NCBI GenBank assembly: GCA_040394775.1
Contig: JBEBRN010000026.1
Span: forward strand, 1 to 36,434
From: 40-80 sp040394775
GTDB taxonomy: Bacteria; Bacteroidota; Bacteroidia; Flavobacteriales_D; Crocinitomicaceae
Direction of reading: 5' to 3'
Length of the DNA stretch: 36,434 bases
Shown here: piece after piece, positions 32,821 through 36,434 of the stretch
Layout: every line of letters begins with the position of its first letter
Numbering within the stretch: position 1 is the stretch's first letter
Translations under genes and position numbers: made by a program
Notes under the pieces: model-generated
What the model was told of the DNA's origin: nothing
The model's input: only the letters and a program-made list of their open reading frames with translations
Databases searched by the model: none

Positions 32821-33912
32821 ATGAAATTTATAATTACATTCGTCTCTCTATTTTTCACCTTTTTAGGGAAGTTTAAAAAGTCTAAACCACGTAGAGTTCC
32901 TTCCAAAGAGGATAAAGCAAAACGAGCAGTGGATTATCCCGATCCGTTTCCAAATGGTTGGTTTAATGTATGCAATTCTGCTGATGTGAAAAAAGAACGA
33001 GTAGTGGAAGTCGAAGCTTTTGGACAAAAACTAGCGGTATTTAGAGGTGCGAATGGAATTGTATCAGTCGTTGATGCTTTTTGTCCGCATTTGATGGCCA
33101 ATTTAGCGGGTGGTCGTGTAGAAGGAAACGAATTAATCTGTCCTTTTCACGGGTGGCAATTTCAACAAGATGGAAAATGTTCTCATATTCCTTATTCTGA
33201 TTGCGAACCACCTTCTCAAGCGGATTTAAAAACATGGCAAACAATTGAAGCTTGGGGATTGATATTGGTTTGGTATCATGCGGAAGGAACGGCTCCTGAA
33301 TGGAATCCAGAAAATTACTTACCAGAAATAGCGACCTACAAATCTCACGGTGTTAAAAAAGATACGCTACATATTCACTTACAAGATTTTGCTGAGAATG
33401 GTGCGGATTATGCGCACTTTAACTTTGTCCATAATTTATTGACGATTCCTTTTGCTCATAAGTTTGTAGATGTGAAACATAAGGTAGAAATTACCTTTGG
33501 AGAAGGAGAAAATAAACATTTAGCTTCGTTTACAGATGCGGCTAATTTACATTGGAAAAAGTCTGGAAAAGAAATTAAAGATGCCGGTGGTTTAGCGTTA
33601 GTACGTTATTTCGGTCCTGGATTTTTAATCTTTAGAATTTCTTCCAAATTAGCGGAAAATGTAACGATTATCAAATCATTTACGCCTGTTGGTCCACTTG
33701 AATTAAGAATGGAAGACCATATTTTCGCACCTAAAGGAACCAATCCATTTGCGTTGAAATATGTCCTTTCTGAAGCTTCAGAGCAATTCCACGATGATAT
33801 ATTGATTTGGGAAAGTAAAGGATATGCCAAGAAACCATTATTGATCAAGGATGATGGTCCTATCATGAAAATGAGAAAGTGGTATAGTCAGTTTTATTCG
33901 CCGAAGGCTTAA
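32821..33912 (+). CDS. Rieske non-haem iron oxygenase, cholesterol-7-desaturase/KshA-like
   Basis: A 363-aa oxygenase. An N-terminal hydrophobic segment (MKFIITFVSLFFTFLGKF) is a membrane anchor, followed by a basic stretch. The Rieske [2Fe-2S] ligands are Cys88-x-His90 (AFCPHLMANLAGG) and Cys107-x2-His110 (ICPFHGWQF). The mononuclear-iron site is ENGADYAHFNFVH (Asn193, Asp196, His199, His204). The motifs PNGW, AVFR, CPHLxANL, CxxIPYS and WYHAEG are shared with the insect/nematode sterol 7-desaturases Neverland/DAF-36, and the end IWESKGYAKKPLLIKDDGPI...RKWYSQFY is shared with KshA. A sterol, steroid or other lipid substrate is likely; a partner reductase gene is not in the window. Confidence 0.9.
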   Translation: MKFIITFVSLFFTFLGKFKKSKPRRVPSKEDKAKRAVDYPDPFPNGWFNVCNSADVKKERVVEVEAFGQKLAVFRGANGIVSVVDAFCPHLMANLAGGRVEGNELICPFHGWQFQQDGKCSHIPYSDCEPPSQADLKTWQTIEAWGLILVWYHAEGTAPEWNPENYLPEIATYKSHGVKKDTLHIHLQDFAENGADYAHFNFVHNLLTIPFAHKFVDVKHKVEITFGEGENKHLASFTDAANLHWKKSGKEIKDAGGLALVRYFGPGFLIFRISSKLAENVTIIKSFTPVGPLELRMEDHIFAPKGTNPFALKYVLSEASEQFHDDILIWESKGYAKKPLLIKDDGPIMKMRKWYSQFYSPKA

Positions 33913-33921
33913 AGAAATTTT

Positions 33922-33959
33922 CTACAACTACCACGAGATTGTATCTCGTGGTAGCGTAG
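33922..33959. repeat. Long perfect hairpin between convergent genes
   Basis: CTACCACGAGAT (33928-33939) pairs with ATCTCGTGGTAG (33943-33954) around a 3-nt loop. A second block, CTAC (33922-33925) with GTAG (33956-33959), prolongs the stem past a 2x1 bulge. Neither strand has a T tract after it. It lies between two convergent stops, so it may be a terminator without U tract, or a REP-like repeat element. Confidence 0.8.
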
Positions 33960-33972
33960 GATTAAATTGGTG

Positions 33973-35121
33973 TTAGTTTATATCAATGGAAGTAACATCA
34001 TAATTAAAAAATTTGTCAATCATTCTTAGTGCTAGCTTTTCAGGTAGTGATTTCATCAATGTATTTCGGGCTTTTATAGCTACTTTATTTTCTAACTGTC
34101 CTAATTTACCATTTTGTAAACTTTGCTTTACGACATCCGAACTGCGTTTATAATGAAGACTTTCATATTTGCTGAATGCTGTTTTATAGTCGTCAAATTG
34201 ACTCATGCATTTAGCTAGTAAATAAACGCCTTCAATAGCCATACAAGCTCCTTGTCCTAAGTTAGGAGTTGTTGGATGAGCTGCGTCTCCAATTAAAACA
34301 ACATTTTCTTTATGCCAACCTTTTGTAGGTAATCGGTCACCGATTTTACTTTTAATAATTGTGGAGCTATTTTCAAATAATTGCGGTATAGGTTGATGCC
34401 ATTCTCCAAAATTCTCTAAAAGTTTTTTTAGTGTTCCTTGGGGTTCATCTGTTTGACCTTCTTCTTCGTTTCTGGTAACCCACCAACCAAACATATTATC
34501 TTTTATCGGTACAATGCCGACTCTTTTTCCTTCACCCCAAGTTTCAGAACTGTAACCAGTCGGGACATCATTCAATTTAGTTACACCTCTCCAAATATTA
34601 TAGCCTCTGAAAATAGGAGCACCATCATTGATTACATCTTTTCTTACAATAGAATTGATGCCATCAGCTCCAATAATAATATCGGCATCAATTACCTTTC
34701 CATTCTCAAAATGTAATGTTGATTTATTTTCTTTTGTTTGGAGTTCTTTGAGTTTATAATTTGATTGTAGTTTTTCCTTCGGAATGTTTTCAAGTAAAAC
34801 ACTATGAATATCAGCTCTATGAATACAGACTAGCGGTAAATCATATTTTGGTTGTGCTTTGGTGAGAGTTTTACCTGCATCCGTTTTTATATAGGCGGTA
34901 TTGATTTCACCCCATTTATTGCTTAACTGATTGATGATTGCTAATTCTTTATAAACATTTAATGCATTTGGAAAAAGACTGATTGCAGCACCAATTTCTT
35001 TAAACTCTTCTGCTTGTTCATAGACTTGGTAATTTTTAAAGCCAAAATGTTCTAAGCAAAGAGCGGTGGTTAATCCTCCAATTCCACCTCCAACGATAGC
35101 TATTTTTATATCTTTTTCCAT
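33973..35121 (-). CDS. FAD-dependent monooxygenase
   Basis: A 382-aa flavin monooxygenase of the p-hydroxybenzoate-hydroxylase/TetX/kynurenine-hydroxylase class. The FAD motifs are GGGIGGLTTALCL (11-23), the DG motif IIIGADGINSIVRKDV (148-163) and IGDAAHPTTPNLGQGACMAIEG (278-298). Such enzymes use NAD(P)H and O2 to hydroxylate an aromatic compound, terpenoid or antibiotic. It diverges from a tetR gene with two operator-like palindromes in the 64-base gap, so it is very likely TetR-controlled. The substrate is unknown. Confidence 0.92.
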   Translation of the reverse strand: MEKDIKIAIVGGGIGGLTTALCLEHFGFKNYQVYEQAEEFKEIGAAISLFPNALNVYKELAIINQLSNKWGEINTAYIKTDAGKTLTKAQPKYDLPLVCIHRADIHSVLLENIPKEKLQSNYKLKELQTKENKSTLHFENGKVIDADIIIGADGINSIVRKDVINDGAPIFRGYNIWRGVTKLNDVPTGYSSETWGEGKRVGIVPIKDNMFGWWVTRNEEEGQTDEPQGTLKKLLENFGEWHQPIPQLFENSSTIIKSKIGDRLPTKGWHKENVVLIGDAAHPTTPNLGQGACMAIEGVYLLAKCMSQFDDYKTAFSKYESLHYKRSSDVVKQSLQNGKLGQLENKVAIKARNTLMKSLPEKLALRMIDKFFNYDVTSIDIN

Positions 35122-35135
35122 TCTTTTTAATTATT

Positions 35136-35153
35136 TTAGCTCACATGAGCTAA
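35136..35153. promoter_or_regulatory. TetR operator 1
   Basis: TTAGCTCACATGAGCTAA is an 18-bp palindrome with 8-bp arms. It covers the expected transcription start of the monooxygenase, next to a minus-strand TATATTTG -7 box (35163-35156). In reverse complement it agrees with operator 2 at 15 of 18 positions. Confidence 0.8.
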
Positions 35154-35155
35154 TG

Positions 35156-35163
35156 CAAATATA
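35156..35163 (-). promoter_or_regulatory. -7 element of the monooxygenase promoter
   Basis: On the minus strand these bases read TATATTTG, a perfect TAnnTTTG. No TTG lies about 20 nt upstream; that place is taken by operator 2. Confidence 0.5.
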
Positions 35164-35178
35164 GATTTTTTATTATAT

Positions 35179-35196
35179 TTAGCGCATGTCCGCTAA
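35179..35196. promoter_or_regulatory. TetR operator 2
   Basis: TTAGCGCATGTCCGCTAA is an imperfect 18-bp palindrome (arms TTAGCG/CGCTAA) that contains the tetR start codon at its centre (ATG 35186-35188). It lies 43 bp centre to centre from operator 1, about four helical turns. Confidence 0.75.
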
Positions 35197-35776
35197 AAAA
35201 AATATTAAATTAAGTATTTTACTTACATCGAGAGCGTTATTCAATGAATACTCCTGGTCGAAAATTTCTTTACGTAGAATAGCTTCAGAACTGAAAATCA
35301 GTGATGGTAACTTGCGATATCATTTTAATAAGAAAGAAGAAATCGTTCTCGAATTATTCGCTATGATGACAGAGGAGATGATGCGTGTCATTCCCGAACG
35401 GGTTAAAAACATTACTGATTTAGAAGTACAATTTCATGCTATCTTCAAAATTATGTATTCGTATCGTTTTCTATTTATAGAATCCTATTTCATAAAAAAA
35501 GAATATAAGTCGTATTTAATTCTTTTCGGTCAGCTTGAGGAAGCTAGAGAGGCACTTTTTATGAATGAATTTAATAATTTGAAGCAGGAAAAAATATTAT
35601 CTAATAATTTTTCAGATCTACAATATGAAATGTTATTTGAACAAATATTTATAATTTCTGATAGCTGGATGAAATATTTAGACGCTGATGATGAAGCACA
35701 CGTTACCCAAAAAATAGAACATTATGCAAAGTTGTGTTATGGTCTACTTGTTCCCTATATGATTGCTAAGGCGTGA
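35186..35776 (+). CDS. TetR/AcrR-family transcriptional regulator
   Basis: A 196-aa one-domain TetR-family repressor. The N-terminal HTH is FNEYSWSKISLRRIASELKISDGNLRYHFNKKEEIVLELF (about 19-58), with recognition helix SDGNLRYHF. The rest is the helical ligand-binding domain with no recognisable signature. It diverges from the FAD monooxygenase, and its own start codon lies in one of two matching palindromes, so it probably represses itself and the monooxygenase. The ligand is likely a substrate or product of that enzyme (inference). Confidence 0.9.
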   Translation: MSAKKNIKLSILLTSRALFNEYSWSKISLRRIASELKISDGNLRYHFNKKEEIVLELFAMMTEEMMRVIPERVKNITDLEVQFHAIFKIMYSYRFLFIESYFIKKEYKSYLILFGQLEEAREALFMNEFNNLKQEKILSNNFSDLQYEMLFEQIFIISDSWMKYLDADDEAHVTQKIEHYAKLCYGLLVPYMIAKA

Positions 35777-35780
35777 GTTA

Positions 35781-36296
35781 TTATTTGGAAGAAGTGTAAG
35801 TCATTTCGTGATATATCCAAACCATTCTGTCTAAAAACCACATTTTAGCCATATATGCGGTAATTGTACCAATAATAGTCAAATTTATTTCAAGCTTCCA
35901 CAAGCCAATAATGAGTATGGTTCCACCAATCGATTGTAAGAGAGTTAAGATAAAAATGACCGCAGCATGATGTTTTGGAACAGGTGTTGTTTTTCGTTCC
36001 GACCAATATCTTTCACCCAATACTGCTTTTGAACCCCAATTATCGATACTCTTTGGTACTCTAAATAAAGTAGGGTTAATAATTATCCAAATAAAAAGAA
36101 TCGATATTGGAATTAGACAATACCAACCGATCCACACTCTTGACCACACTGCTAAAATTATAAATGGTAAAGTTGCAAATCGAGTCCAGATAGACCAAGG
36201 ATTAGTGTGTTTCATCCAATTTTCTCCATCCAGTTTGAAAATTTTCGCTATTCTTTTTTCCAGTGTCATCATTCTATTTATTTTCTCCCATTTCAT
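35781..36296 (-). CDS. DUF6653 membrane protein
   Basis: A 171-aa membrane protein with about four hydrophobic segments (about 41-58, 60-75, 108-128, 132-150) and a Trp-rich first half: HTNPWSIWTRFATLPFIILAVWSRVWIGWY, NPTLFRVPKSIDNWGSKAVLGERYW, and the end MWFLDRMVWIYHEMT. This matches the DUF6653 family, whose function is not known. A start at the tenth codon (36269, MTLEKRIAKIF) is also possible and would begin at the conserved region. It ends 4 bases after the convergent tetR stop. Confidence 0.82.
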   Translation of the reverse strand: MKWEKINRMMTLEKRIAKIFKLDGENWMKHTNPWSIWTRFATLPFIILAVWSRVWIGWYCLIPISILFIWIIINPTLFRVPKSIDNWGSKAVLGERYWSERKTTPVPKHHAAVIFILTLLQSIGGTILIIGLWKLEINLTIIGTITAYMAKMWFLDRMVWIYHEMTYTSSK

Positions 36297-36434
36297 TTTT
36301 AGTAACGGGGTTTCATTTTCTAGAAATTCGTAATAGTTCAGAATTTCAGTCAGATTCTGTTTCTTTAAACTATTCTACAATTCTAAATTCTCACCAATTC
36401 ACCGATACATTCCACCAGTCTGTATCAAAATGCG
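36297..36434. other. Right edge, nothing assigned
   Basis: The last 138 bases hold no ORF, hairpin or promoter match that I can support. They include the upstream region of the DUF6653 gene. Confidence 0.4.

Noticed and set aside
1..36434. CRISPR array, transposase, integrase, phage or toxin-antitoxin system
   Set aside because: No regularly spaced repeats, no DDE or tyrosine/serine recombinase motifs and no recognisable toxin fold were seen on either strand.

Overview
The window is AT-rich chromosomal DNA from a member of the Bacteroidota, most likely order Flavobacteriales and possibly a Fluviicola/Crocinitomicaceae-like bacterium; the family is inference. The evidence is a bTHX ribosomal protein, many short secreted proteins whose signal peptides end in Gln (FGQ, LHAQ, MAQ), lipoproteins with a TSC lipobox, menaquinone genes, GSCFA and DUF7033 proteins, and promoters of the Bacteroidota type (TTG, 17-20 nt, TAnnTTTG). 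I found no tRNA, rRNA, CRISPR array, insertion sequence or phage gene. This is ordinary, mostly core genome.

Layout. 1-2975: glyA with its terminator, a 51-aa basic protein, a MarR regulator, and a bTHX protein with a long Lys/Ala/Pro tail. 3048-4435: an isochorismate synthase and hotdog thioesterase pair for menaquinone. 4610-7954: a tightly overlapping operon of UDP-GlcNAc 2-epimerase, DUF7033 polysaccharide deacetylase-like protein and GSCFA protein, probably for a cell-surface glycan. 8048-14893: secreted and outer-membrane proteins of unknown role, a Cys-rich small lipoprotein, FabV enoyl-ACP reductase, and two small uncharacterised cytoplasmic proteins. 14928-16955: OsmC, aldo/keto reductase, Crp/Fnr regulator. 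16997-19330: holA-rsmE-DUF4159 operon, with a LolA-like carrier diverging from it at 19432. 20304-23701: a secreted DNA/RNA nuclease with a C-terminal OB-like domain, diverging from a YyaL-type thioredoxin-fold protein.

23876-30453: a lipoprotein/beta-barrel pair, an MBOAT plus AlgJ-like O-acetylation pair, and an S41 protease-like lipoprotein plus outer-membrane protein pair. 30795-33912: a GNAT-nitrilase fusion with a cupin, diverging from a membrane-anchored Rieske oxygenase that resembles Neverland/DAF-36 cholesterol 7-desaturase and KshA. 33973-36296: a flavin monooxygenase diverging from a TetR regulator, with two matching 18-bp palindromes between them, then a DUF6653 membrane protein.

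The most notable items are the duplicated TetR operators at 35136-35196, the bTHX fusion-like tail, the Neverland-like oxygenase, the epimerase-deacetylase-GSCFA operon, and several unexplained perfect inverted repeats (28445, 30466, 33922, 13977). I saw nothing that amounts to a clearly new defence or mobile system.
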